Source: Candidatus Epilinea brevis (GTDB lineage: Bacteria; Chloroflexota; Anaerolineae; Epilineales; Epilineaceae). From it: a DNA stretch of 64,000 nucleotides. The stretch covers positions 372,001 to 436,000 of the forward strand of contig JADJUE010000002.1 in the NCBI GenBank assembly GCA_016710785.1. The letters are read 5' to 3'. The notes beneath the pieces were generated by a model that saw nothing but the letters and a program-made list of their open reading frames with translations, was not told the origin of the DNA and searched no databases. Numbering within the stretch: position 1 is the stretch's first letter; each line of letters begins with the position of its first letter. Position numbers and translations under genes: made by a program. Below are positions 1 to 7,961 of this stretch, in pieces.

Positions 1-3000
1 GACGTAGGGTTCGGGAAGGAAGGCGTCCACCGGCAGGTCGACCGTCGGCAGGCCGCCGGGATCGATCTCCGCCAGCTCCTCGGCCACCCGGTCGCCCGCG
101 CCGTCGGCGGCGCCCGGCTGGTCGGCGCGCAGCTTCTTGATGGCCTCGGCCAGCAGGCGGGTGTAGAGGTCCAGGCCGATCGCCGCCACCTGGCCGTGCT
201 GGCGGGCGCCCAGGATCTCTCCCGCGCCGCGGATCTCCAGATCGCGCATGGCGATGCCGAAGCCCGAGCCCAGCTTGCCCGTCTCCACGATGGTCTCCAG
301 GCGCAGCCGGGCGTCTTCCGGCAGCTCGTAGCCCGCCGGATGCAGGAAGTAGGCGTAGGCCCGCTGGCTGGAGCGGCCCACGCGTCCGCGCAGCTGGTGC
401 AGCTGGGCCAGGCCGAAGCGCTCGGCATGCTCCACGATCAAGGTGTTGGCGTTGGGGATGTCCAGCCCGCTCTCGATGATGCTCGTGCAGACCAGGATGT
501 CCACGCGCATGCCCACGAAGTCCAGCATGGACTCAGCCAGCTCGTCCTGGTGCATCTGGCCGTGGGCGATGCTCAGGCGCGCCTCCGGCACCAGCTTCGA
601 CAGCTTCTGGGCGATCATCTCGATGCCCTGCACCCGGTTGTAGACATAGAAGACCTGACCCCTCCGGGCCAGTTCGCGCCGGATGGCTTGCTGTACCTGC
701 GCATCGTCATAGGGACCCACGTGGGTGATGACCGGCAGACGCTCTTCGGGCGGGGTGTCGATCGTTGTCAGATCCCTGAGGCCCGTCAGGGCCATGTGCA
801 TCGTGCGCGGGATGGGCGTGGCGGTGAGGGTCAAGGTGTCCACGCCGTCGCGCAGCTGGCGCAGGCGCTCCTTGTGCTTCACCCCGAAACGATGTTCCTC
901 GTCGATGATCACCAGGCCCAGGTCATGGAAGCGCACGTCCTCCGACAGCAAGCGGTGGGTGCCGATGATGATGTCGATCTCCCGGCCGGCCAGGCGATCC
1001 AGGATCTCCGACTGCTGGCGCGGTCCGCGCAGGCGGGAGAGCATCTCCACCCGCACCGGGAAGGGGAGCATGCGGCGGCTGAAGGTCTCGAGGTGCTGCT
1101 GGGCCAGGACGGTGGTGGGGGCCAGGATGGCCACCTGTTTGCCGCCCATCACGGCCTTGAAGGCCGCACGCAGGGCCACCTCCGTCTTGCCGAAGCCGAC
1201 GTCGCCGACCACCAGGCGGTCCATCGGCCGTTCGCTCTCCATGTCCGCCTTCACCGCCTCGATGGCCTTCAACTGGTCGTCGGTCTCCACGTAGGGGAAA
1301 GCGGCCTCCAGCTCGGCCTGCCAGGTGGTGTCGGAGGCGAAGGCCGCACGGCTGGCGGTCTCGCGGCGGGCATAGAGTTCCAGGATCTCGCGAGCGATGT
1401 CCTCCACCGCGCGGCGGGCCCGTTTCTTGGCCTTTTCCCAGTCGGCGGTGCCCAGGCGGGTGATCGCCGGCTCCACCTCGCCGGCCCCCACGTAGCGGGC
1501 GATGCGGTCGGCCTGGTGGGTGGGGACGAAGAGGGTGTCGCCGGACGAGTACTCCAGCTTGAGGTAGTCGCGCTCCACCTCGCCCACCGCCATGCGCTCG
1601 AGGCCGCGGAAGACGCCGATGCCGTGCTCGATATGCACGACATAGTCGCCGGGATGCAGCTCCGCGAAATAATCCGGGCGCCGGCCGGGGTCGGCAGCGC
1701 GGCGCTGGCGGCGGCGATGCGGCATGCGCCAGCCGAAGATCTCGCCGTCCGTGATGACACCGCGCGGCCCTTCCGGTCGGCGCAGCAGCCAGCCGGCCCC
1801 CAGCGCCCCGTGAATGAGCGCGATGCTGCCGGCCGCCGGCGGTGTGTCCAGTCGCTCCGTCGGTTCGATGTCCAGCCCTGCCGCCAGCAACAGCTCAGCC
1901 AGCCGGGGCGCCTGCCGACTGACGACCACCAGGGCCGCGCCGGCCTGCGCCTGCTCCGCCAGGTCCAAAATGGCGTCCTCCACGCGTCCGGCCCAGGCCT
2001 GGGGCCGCTCGGCACTGTGGCTCCAGGCCGACTCCCTGCCGTCGGAAGACGCGCCCAGGTCCAGCTGCCAGGGGGCGATCCGCTCAGCCAGACGGGGCCA
2101 TGAAGCCAGGGGTTCGCCCGGCCAGCCCTCGGGCAGCTCACCGGCTTCCACCTGGCCGCGGCGCACCAGTTGGGCTTGCTCGCGCAGGTTGGCGGCCAGG
2201 GTGTCCAGCCGCTCGCCCTGTTCCATCAAGATCAGGGTCTGCGCCGGGAGGTGGTCCAGAAGCGTGGCCCCGCCGGGATGCAGCAGGGGTCCGTAATGCT
2301 CGATGCCGTCGAAGGTCCGGCCGGCCTCCAGCGCATGACGCTGGCGGTTCATCGCGCTCTCGGCCAGGGGATGCAGCCAGCGCAGGTCCACGTCGGCGAG
2401 GGTAGCCGCGGCCCGCGGGCCATGAATGGCCAGGGCCTCCGCGGCCGGGCCCAGGTCCAGCTCGGCCAGACTCTCGCGGGAACGCTGGCTGTTGCGGTCG
2501 AAGGCCCGGATGGATTCCACTTCGTCTCCGAACCACTCCAGGCGGACGGGATGTCCCAAGGCCGGAGGGAAGATGTCGATGATGCCGCCGCGGCGCGCCA
2601 TCTGGCCGGGTTCGCTCACGGTCGGCGCGCTCTGGTAGCCCAGGCGCTCCAGACTGCGCGCCAGCTCGGTCAACTGCACCTGGTGTCCGGGGCTCAGACG
2701 GCGGCTGTCGGCCCGGAAGTCCTCAGGGGACAAGGTGCACAGCAGCAGGCTGCGCAGCGGGGCCACGATTACGGGCGCGGTGCCGGATCGGGGTTCGCGC
2801 GCCCAGCGGGCCAGGGCCGAGAGCGTGGCCAGCCGCAGCTCCCGAGTGGTGGGGTCCCAGGGGATGCGCTCGAAGGGCAGGGCGTCGGGCGCGGGAAAGA
2901 CGTGCACCCGCTCAGGCGCGGTTAGAAGGGCTTGCAGCGCATCGCCGATCGCCCGCGCTTCATCGGGCTGCTCCACCACCCAGAGCATGGGCTGGTCAAG

Positions 3001-3159
3001 CTGATCCGCCAGCGCTGCGGCTACCGCCGCCCGCAGCGGCTCCGGCACACCCAGAGGCGAATCTGGCATCTGCCCGGCGCGCAGCGCGGCCAGCAGCTCC
3101 GCGAAGGCGGGCATCTCCTGGACCCAGGGGAGGAGGCCGTGAAGGCTGAATGCGTGCAT
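1..3159 (-). CDS. mfd: Transcription-repair coupling factor Mfd (3' end outside window)
   Basis: Mfd is the ATP-dependent translocase that removes RNA polymerase stalled at DNA lesions and recruits UvrA. The reading frame opens with MHAFSLHGLLPWV at 3159 and stays open to the window edge (1053 codons; the family is about 1150, so only part of the last domain is missing). Domains in order: an N-terminal UvrB-like part, a CarD-like RNAP-interaction domain near residue 500 (PGDYVVHIEHGIGVF), a superfamily-2 helicase core with Walker A GDVGFGKT near residue 650 and DEEH box DEEHRFG near 752, the TATPIPRT motif, and the TRG-type stretch GSGFGIAMRDLEIRGAGEIL. The stop lies beyond base 1. A 73-bp gap separates it from the upstream TMEM175 gene. 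Identification is secure; only the exact start is uncertain. Confidence 0.97.
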   Translation of the reverse strand, partial: MHAFSLHGLLPWVQEMPAFAELLAALRAGQMPDSPLGVPEPLRAAVAAALADQLDQPMLWVVEQPDEARAIGDALQALLTAPERVHVFPAPDALPFERIPWDPTTRELRLATLSALARWAREPRSGTAPVIVAPLRSLLLCTLSPEDFRADSRRLSPGHQVQLTELARSLERLGYQSAPTVSEPGQMARRGGIIDIFPPALGHPVRLEWFGDEVESIRAFDRNSQRSRESLAELDLGPAAEALAIHGPRAAATLADVDLRWLHPLAESAMNRQRHALEAGRTFDGIEHYGPLLHPGGATLLDHLPAQTLILMEQGERLDTLAANLREQAQLVRRGQVEAGELPEGWPGEPLASWPRLAERIAPWQLDLGASSDGRESAWSHSAERPQAWAGRVEDAILDLAEQAQAGAALVVVSRQAPRLAELLLAAGLDIEPTERLDTPPAAGSIALIHGALGAGWLLRRPEGPRGVITDGEIFGWRMPHRRRQRRAADPGRRPDYFAELHPGDYVVHIEHGIGVFRGLERMAVGEVERDYLKLEYSSGDTLFVPTHQADRIARYVGAGEVEPAITRLGTADWEKAKKRARRAVEDIAREILELYARRETASRAAFASDTTWQAELEAAFPYVETDDQLKAIEAVKADMESERPMDRLVVGDVGFGKTEVALRAAFKAVMGGKQVAILAPTTVLAQQHLETFSRRMLPFPVRVEMLSRLRGPRQQSEILDRLAGREIDIIIGTHRLLSEDVRFHDLGLVIIDEEHRFGVKHKERLRQLRDGVDTLTLTATPIPRTMHMALTGLRDLTTIDTPPEERLPVITHVGPYDDAQVQQAIRRELARRGQVFYVYNRVQGIEMIAQKLSKLVPEARLSIAHGQMHQDELAESMLDFVGMRVDILVCTSIIESGLDIPNANTLIVEHAERFGLAQLHQLRGRVGRSSQRAYAYFLHPAGYELPEDARLRLETIVETGKLGSGFGIAMRDLEIRGAGEILGARQHGQVAAIGLDLYTRLLAEAIKKLRADQPGAADGAGDRVAEELAEIDPGGLPTVDLPVDAFLPEPYV

Positions 3160-3232
3160 GGAGAGGGACTCGGTTCCTCGTGAAAGTTCGAGCGGGAACC
3201 GGAGAACGATAGCACGTCGCGGGGGTCGCGAC

Positions 3233-3805
3233 TCAGCCCAGGTGCCGCTCGATGCGGCGGTCCGGGACCAGCCAGATCACGGCCACCAGCACGTAGAGGG
3301 CGCAGGCCCACAGCGGTCGGCCGACCGCCAACACGATGCCGAGGGCATAGAGGACCAGCGACAGCCGGCCCTTGGTGTCAATGCCGATAGCCTTTGCCAG
3401 CACCGAGTCCTCGTCGTGCCGGGCGAGCAGGGTGCGCACCAGCACGTAATAGGCGGCGCCGGCCAGCAGCAGAACCGTGCCGTAGAACGCTACCGGCCAG
3501 CTGGAGAAGCCGTTGTCACCCATCCAGGCGGTGGCAAAGGGCACCAGCGACAGCCAGAACAGGAGGTGTAGGTTGGCCCACAGCACACGCCCGTCCACGA
3601 CCTGTACCGCCTGAAAGAGGTGGTGGTGGTTGTTCCAGTAGATGCCCACGAAGACGAAGCTGAGCGCATAGCCCAGCAAGGTGGGGATGATCTCGCGCAA
3701 TGCGGCGAGGCTGTCGTCCGCCGGCGCGCGCAACTCCAACACCATGATGGTGATGATGATGGCCAGCACCCCATCGCTGAAGGCTTCCAAGCGGGACTTG
3801 GTCAC
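3233..3805 (-). CDS. TMEM175-family (DUF1211) potassium channel-like membrane protein
   Basis: 190-aa hydrophobic protein starting VTKSRLEAFSDG, which matches the RxxAFSDGVxAIxxT signature of TM1 in bacterial TMEM175/DUF1211 potassium channels. About six membrane segments follow, including WNNHHHLF in the second segment region. I chose the GTG at 3805 because it overlaps the stop of the upstream CRTAC1 gene (GTGA). The frame is open further upstream (to 4099), but there it only reads the upstream gene out of frame. Bacterial members are usually about 200 aa, which fits. Translational coupling to the upstream lipoprotein gene suggests co-expression, but no functional link is known to me. Confidence 0.85.
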   Translation of the reverse strand: MTKSRLEAFSDGVLAIIITIMVLELRAPADDSLAALREIIPTLLGYALSFVFVGIYWNNHHHLFQAVQVVDGRVLWANLHLLFWLSLVPFATAWMGDNGFSSWPVAFYGTVLLLAGAAYYVLVRTLLARHDEDSVLAKAIGIDTKGRLSLVLYALGIVLAVGRPLWACALYVLVAVIWLVPDRRIERHLG

Positions 3806-5616
3806 GGCTGGGGCGCCGCGGAGTCGGACGCTCGCCCTTCTCCCTGGCGCAAGGTGATCACTTGATCCACCGTGTCGAAGGGCCCGAAGGCCTCCGTTTC
3901 TCCGGTCGGCCAGCGTACCGTCACCGCCGGGATGCGTGCCAGCGCCCCCAGGCCGAGGTGGACCCGGGGATCGTTGGATGCCAGATAGCTGTAAGCCGCC
4001 TGGACCTCGCGGGTCAGGGTCCGTTCGCCCAGGTCCACCGTCAGCCGCGCGCCGTAGGCGTCGCGGCCGTGGCGCTCCAGCACGCGCAGCAGAGCCCAAT
4101 GGCGATCTCGCGGCCCGATGTTGCGCAGCAGCTGGGCCGGCCCGTCGCGGTTGGCGATCAGGACGTCCACCCGCCCGTCATCGTCCACATCGCCGAAAGC
4201 GGCGGCGCGACTGGCGGAGATGAGGGGTGGCTCGGTGCCGCCCTGCGGCGTCACCAGGCGGAAGCGCCGCTCCGGCAGGCCGCGGAAGAGCAGCTTGGCC
4301 TCCGCGTACGGGTCCGTTCCCTGGGCTGTCTGGGTATGCTGGGTCACCCGGCCATTGGCCAGGAAGAGGTCCAACCAGCCGTCGTTGTCCAGGTCAATGA
4401 GGCCCGTCCCGAAGCGGGTGAAAGCCGGCGACGCCTGCCCCAGGCCCCAGCGCGCCGTCTCGAAGCTGAAGTAGCCGCCCTGGTTGATGTAGAGCGAATC
4501 CCGTTCGGCATGGAGGTTGACCACCAGCAGGTCCAGATCGCCGTCGTCATCCAGGTCGGTGGCCGCCGTGCCCATGCCCGCCTTCGCCTGGCCCTCTTCA
4601 TCCACAGCCACCCCGCGCTTGGGAGCCTCGTCCACCAATGCCAGGCCTTCGCGGTTCATCCACAGCTGGTTGGGCAGGCCGTCGTTGGCCACGAAGATGT
4701 CGGGCCAGCCGTCATCGTCAAAGTCGCCGGGGGCCACGCCCAGGCCGGTGCCGAAGACGGTTCCCATGCCCAGCGCGCGGGAGTCGTCGCTGAAGCGACC
4801 ATCGCCCTGGTTGCGGTACAAGAGATCCTGCTGCGGCTGGTTGTAGCTGCGCGGACCGCAATAATCCGCCATGCCTCCGGGGGTGAAGCATTCGCGGTCG
4901 GACTGGGCCGACCAGACCAGGTAGCGGCTGACATAGAGGTCCAGGTCACCATCGCGGTCCAGATCCAGCCAGGCGGCGCTGGCGCTCCAGCCTTCGGCAG
5001 CCACGCCCGCTTCGGCCGTCACGTCGCTGAAGCGGCCGCCGCCGTCGTTGCGCAGGAGGGCGTTGCTGCCGACGTTGGTGACGTACAGATCGGTGTCACC
5101 ATCGTTGTCGTAGTCGCCGGCGGCTACTCCGGCGCCGAAGCCACGGTCGTCGGCGCCGCTGCCGGCGCTGACATCGGTGAAGCGCCCGTCGCCGTCGTTG
5201 CGGAAGAGCTGATTGCCCGGGCGATCGGCGGCGGGCGCCCGCAGCGAGCCGGACTGCACCAGATAGGCGTCCAGGTCGCCGTCGCTATCCATATCGAACA
5301 GGGCGGCGCCCCCGACCATGATCTCCGGGAACAAGGGGCGGTCGGGATCCGCGCCGCTCTGATGCCGGAAGTCGATGCCGCGCGCGACGGCTTCCTCGAC
5401 GAACCAGGGCCCGTTGTCTAGCGGCTCCGCTCCGGCCGCGGGATCTGCGGTCGCCGAGTCCGCGCCTTGGCCGGCAGTCGCGGTTGCCGTCGAAGCCGGG
5501 TCCTGTTCAGCAACCATAACGGTCGGTTGGCAGGCGCCGAGACCGGGGCCGAGACCGGCGGTCAGGATCGTGGCCAGGATCAATACCGCCCCCCTCGGGC
5601 GGATCTGGGTGGCCAT
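3802..5616 (-). CDS. CRTAC1-family lipoprotein (FG-GAP/VCBS repeats plus ASPIC/UnbV)
   Basis: 604-aa exported protein. Residues 1-29 form a signal peptide ending in a lipobox (LGAC), so it is probably lipid-anchored on the outer face of the membrane. A Pro/Ala/Thr-rich linker is followed by repeated FG-GAP/VCBS calcium-loop motifs (for example DMDSDGDLDAYL, DYDNDGDTDLYV, DLDRDGDLDLYV, DFDDDGWPDIFV, DLDDDGDLDLLV, DVDDDGRVDVLI), which suggest an integrin-like beta-propeller. The C-terminal ~90 residues (RHWALLRV...GARLTV...NDPRVHLGLG...VTVRWPTG) are an ASPIC/UnbV domain. It lies 3 bp downstream of a TPR lipoprotein gene. CRTAC1/TPR neighbours recur in many bacteria, and a second pair is present at 11.7-15.0 kb. 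Substrate unknown; surface binding or glycan handling is plausible. Confidence 0.9.
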   Translation of the reverse strand: MATQIRPRGAVLILATILTAGLGPGLGACQPTVMVAEQDPASTATATAGQGADSATADPAAGAEPLDNGPWFVEEAVARGIDFRHQSGADPDRPLFPEIMVGGAALFDMDSDGDLDAYLVQSGSLRAPAADRPGNQLFRNDGDGRFTDVSAGSGADDRGFGAGVAAGDYDNDGDTDLYVTNVGSNALLRNDGGGRFSDVTAEAGVAAEGWSASAAWLDLDRDGDLDLYVSRYLVWSAQSDRECFTPGGMADYCGPRSYNQPQQDLLYRNQGDGRFSDDSRALGMGTVFGTGLGVAPGDFDDDGWPDIFVANDGLPNQLWMNREGLALVDEAPKRGVAVDEEGQAKAGMGTAATDLDDDGDLDLLVVNLHAERDSLYINQGGYFSFETARWGLGQASPAFTRFGTGLIDLDNDGWLDLFLANGRVTQHTQTAQGTDPYAEAKLLFRGLPERRFRLVTPQGGTEPPLISASRAAAFGDVDDDGRVDVLIANRDGPAQLLRNIGPRDRHWALLRVLERHGRDAYGARLTVDLGERTLTREVQAAYSYLASNDPRVHLGLGALARIPAVTVRWPTGETEAFGPFDTVDQVITLRQGEGRASDSAAPQP

Positions 5617-5619
5617 GTA

Positions 5620-7185
5620 CTAGCGCCCGTCGCCCATTCCCGCCACTTCGGTCGCCGCGGCCAGCACCTGTTTATCGCCCGGCGCCAGCGCCAAGGCGCG
5701 CTTCAAGGAGGCTTCTGCGGCGGCCGCATCGGGCAGGTGAGCCTGGGCGAAAGCCAGCACTGACCAGGCCTGGACGGCATTCGGATCCAAGGCGATGGCG
5801 GCCTGGGCCGCCGTCGCCGCCTCCTCCCAGCGCTTTTCGAGCAGCAGCATGCGGGCGATGGCCAGCTGCCAGTCCAGCTTGCCCGGCTCGCCGGCGGCGG
5901 CCAGGCGATAGGCCGCCAACGCGCCCGTCCGGTCGCCGCTGAGCTTGAGTGCGTCGCCCTTCAGCCCGTAGACGCTGGGCGGCGACTGCGGATCGGCGAT
6001 AGCCGCTTCCACGGCCGCCAGGGTCTGCTCGATCAGCGCTTCGCGGGCGGCGCCCTGCGACCGCTCGGCCTCGAGCAGGTAGGTGCGGCTGAGGCCTTCC
6101 AGCGCGAAGCCTCGCGAACTGCCCTTGTCGATCGCCTGTTGGAAGTACGCTCTGGAGCGGGCCATGTCCCCTTGCATGCCATAGGCTGTCGCCAGGCGCA
6201 GGACCACGTCGTCGCGGTCCGGGTAGCGCTTCAGCATGTCCTCCAACAAGCGGATGGCACCTTCGGCATCGCCGCTCTCCAGGATGGCGCTGCTGCGGCG
6301 CATCTCGGCGGTATAGCCGGCCGTGAACGACGACAGACCATCGATCCAGGGATCGGTCCAGGGCGTTCTGGGAAGGGTCTGATCCATTCCGGATTGGGCC
6401 CGAAGCCTCGCGGCGTCGTCCGATCGCCCCACCCGTTCGAAAGCCGTGGCGAGCAGCATCTGCAGGTAGCGGATCTCCCGCTCGTCAGCGGCCTCCAGCG
6501 CGATCAGGCGATCGATCGCGGATTGCGCATCGTCACGTTGCAGCGCTACCCGGGCCATGCCGGCCTGCGGCCCGAGGGCCGCGGGGTCCAGGGCTTGCGA
6601 CGCCTGGAAGGCGGCTTCGGCGGCGTCCAGATCGTCCAATGCCAGCGCGGCCAGACCGAGGCGCCAGTGTAGGAAGGCCAGGTCTGGTGCCAATGCCACC
6701 GCCTGTCGGTAATAGTCCAGCGCCGCCACCGTGTCACCGGACTGGTCCGCACCGCGTCCCAGGAAGTAGAGCGGCTGGGCATCCTGCGGCAACGCCTGAT
6801 GAGCAAGCCCAAAGCATTCAGAGGCCAGATCCAGGATGCTGCCGGCATAGAGCCCCATGCAGAGGTCTTTGAAGGCCCGGCCGTCCAGCGGAGCGGCAGC
6901 GGCCTTGGCCGCCAGACCGGCCACCATCGCCCGGCTGCCGTCATCGAGATGGGGCGCCGCTCGGGTCGCCAGGTCTCCGGGAAGGGCGGGGGGCACCGTA
7001 GCCACCACTGCCGAAGCCGATGAGGCCATCAATGCGGTGGCCGTCGCGCCTGTAGCTGTCGTCGCTGTGGGGCCGCCAGGTGCCGTGCGGCATCCGGCGG
7101 CGGCCAAGGTCAAAACCACCAGAAGTATCGGGAGGTCAAGCAGCTCCGACGCGCCACAAGCCAGGCGATCTTGCTTTCGATGCAT
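5620..7185 (-). CDS. TPR-repeat lipoprotein (partner of CRTAC1 protein)
   Basis: 521-aa protein. The N-terminus (MHRKQDRLAC...ILLVVLTLAAAGC) is a signal peptide with an AAGC lipobox. Several tetratricopeptide repeats follow through the rest of the protein (for example ALDYYRQAVALAPDLAFLHWRLGLAALALDDLDAAEAAF and AATAAQAAIALDPNAVQAWSVLAFAQAHLPDAAAAEAS), typical of a scaffold for protein-protein contacts. It is the first gene of a minus-strand cluster with the CRTAC1 lipoprotein and the TMEM175 gene. The ATG lies only 6 nt below a strong -10 box, so the mRNA is probably leaderless. Role unknown beyond scaffolding. Confidence 0.87.
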   Translation of the reverse strand: MHRKQDRLACGASELLDLPILLVVLTLAAAGCRTAPGGPTATTATGATATALMASSASAVVATVPPALPGDLATRAAPHLDDGSRAMVAGLAAKAAAAPLDGRAFKDLCMGLYAGSILDLASECFGLAHQALPQDAQPLYFLGRGADQSGDTVAALDYYRQAVALAPDLAFLHWRLGLAALALDDLDAAEAAFQASQALDPAALGPQAGMARVALQRDDAQSAIDRLIALEAADEREIRYLQMLLATAFERVGRSDDAARLRAQSGMDQTLPRTPWTDPWIDGLSSFTAGYTAEMRRSSAILESGDAEGAIRLLEDMLKRYPDRDDVVLRLATAYGMQGDMARSRAYFQQAIDKGSSRGFALEGLSRTYLLEAERSQGAAREALIEQTLAAVEAAIADPQSPPSVYGLKGDALKLSGDRTGALAAYRLAAAGEPGKLDWQLAIARMLLLEKRWEEAATAAQAAIALDPNAVQAWSVLAFAQAHLPDAAAAEASLKRALALAPGDKQVLAAATEVAGMGDGR

Positions 7186-7220
7186 CGACCGATGCTAGGA
7201 TGGAGACGGCCGGCTGTCAA
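7186..7220 (-). promoter_or_regulatory. Sigma-70-type promoter for the TPR/CRTAC1/TMEM175 operon
   Basis: On the minus strand TTGACA (7220-7215) is separated by exactly 17 bp from TAGCAT (7197-7192). The ATG of the TPR lipoprotein begins 6 nt after the -10 box, so transcription is predicted to start at or next to the A of the ATG, leaving no room for a ribosome binding site. Confidence 0.7.
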
Positions 7221-7260
7221 CCTGGGGGTCGGCGTCGCAAGGAGGAGATCCTCAACGCGT

Positions 7261-7704
7261 ATGGACATGAACATGGTAGCCAAGGCCTGGCAGTTGGCCC
7301 TGCGGCAGTTCATTGACTTCCAGTCACCCTTCGGGCAAGCCAAGACGGTGGCGTCGGTCATCCTCATCTTGCTCGCCGTGTTGGCGGGTATGGTCGCTTC
7401 CAGGGAGCGCAAGCCGGGTCACATGTCCCTGCTCGAGGCCTGGATCGGGAGTGGCTTCGCCGTCATCATCGGCCTCAACACCATGGATGCACTCACCGCC
7501 ACCGTGCGCCAGCTGTTGTTGACCGCCGCCGGACGCGAGTTGGGTGGGGCGGGGGTGGCCGACCTGCTGATAGGGGTGTCGACGCTCATGGTCTGCCTGG
7601 CGTTCTGGGGACTGGGCGGCCTGACCGTCATGAGCCTGGCGCGCGCGCTGGGACGCTGGGTCGGTGAGCGGTCGGGCCCCGGGCCGGCCACGCCCGCGTC
7701 GTGA
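7261..7704 (+). CDS. Small hydrophobic membrane protein, unknown function
   Basis: 147-aa protein with about three hydrophobic segments (VASVILILLAVLAGMVA, EAWIGSGFAVIIGLNTMDAL, LIGVSTLMVCLAFWGLGGLTV) and a basic/Ser-Pro-rich tail. I start it at ATG 7261 (MDMNMVAKAW) because an AGGAGG-type ribosome binding site lies at about 7239-7245; the in-frame codons upstream sit inside the divergent promoter region. Divergent from the TPR lipoprotein gene. I do not recognise a family. Confidence 0.7.
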   Translation: MDMNMVAKAWQLALRQFIDFQSPFGQAKTVASVILILLAVLAGMVASRERKPGHMSLLEAWIGSGFAVIIGLNTMDALTATVRQLLLTAAGRELGGAGVADLLIGVSTLMVCLAFWGLGGLTVMSLARALGRWVGERSGPGPATPAS

Positions 7705-7961
7705 TCGCGTACCGGGCCGCGCATTTCAGGGGTCGCATAGTGGACGTAAAACCTGATCTAGAAGCCGAGATGCGTCGCCGGCCCCGTATCTCTCAGGTGA
7801 TTCTCACGTTTTCCATAGCAACGCACCAGCTCTGCGGTCCCTGACCGTTGGCGATTGGTGGGTGCGGCTCATGGCAGATCGGTCAGCCCACGAGCCTTCA
7901 AACGGGCCCTGACCCGCAGGAATCTTGAGTTCAGCCCCAACACTGAGAGGAGTCGACCGAT
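7705..7961. other. Intergenic region before the large secreted protein
   Basis: 257 bp with no convincing gene. It must carry the promoter of the 1164-aa protein; I see no clear -35/-10 pair. The end holds a good ribosome binding site (GAGAGGAG, about 7946-7953) before ATG 7962. Confidence 0.5.

Noticed and set aside
196..2103. 635-codon plus-strand open frame over mfd
   Set aside because: Antisense shadow of the mfd coding strand; low-complexity His/Gln/Gly-rich translation with no family features.
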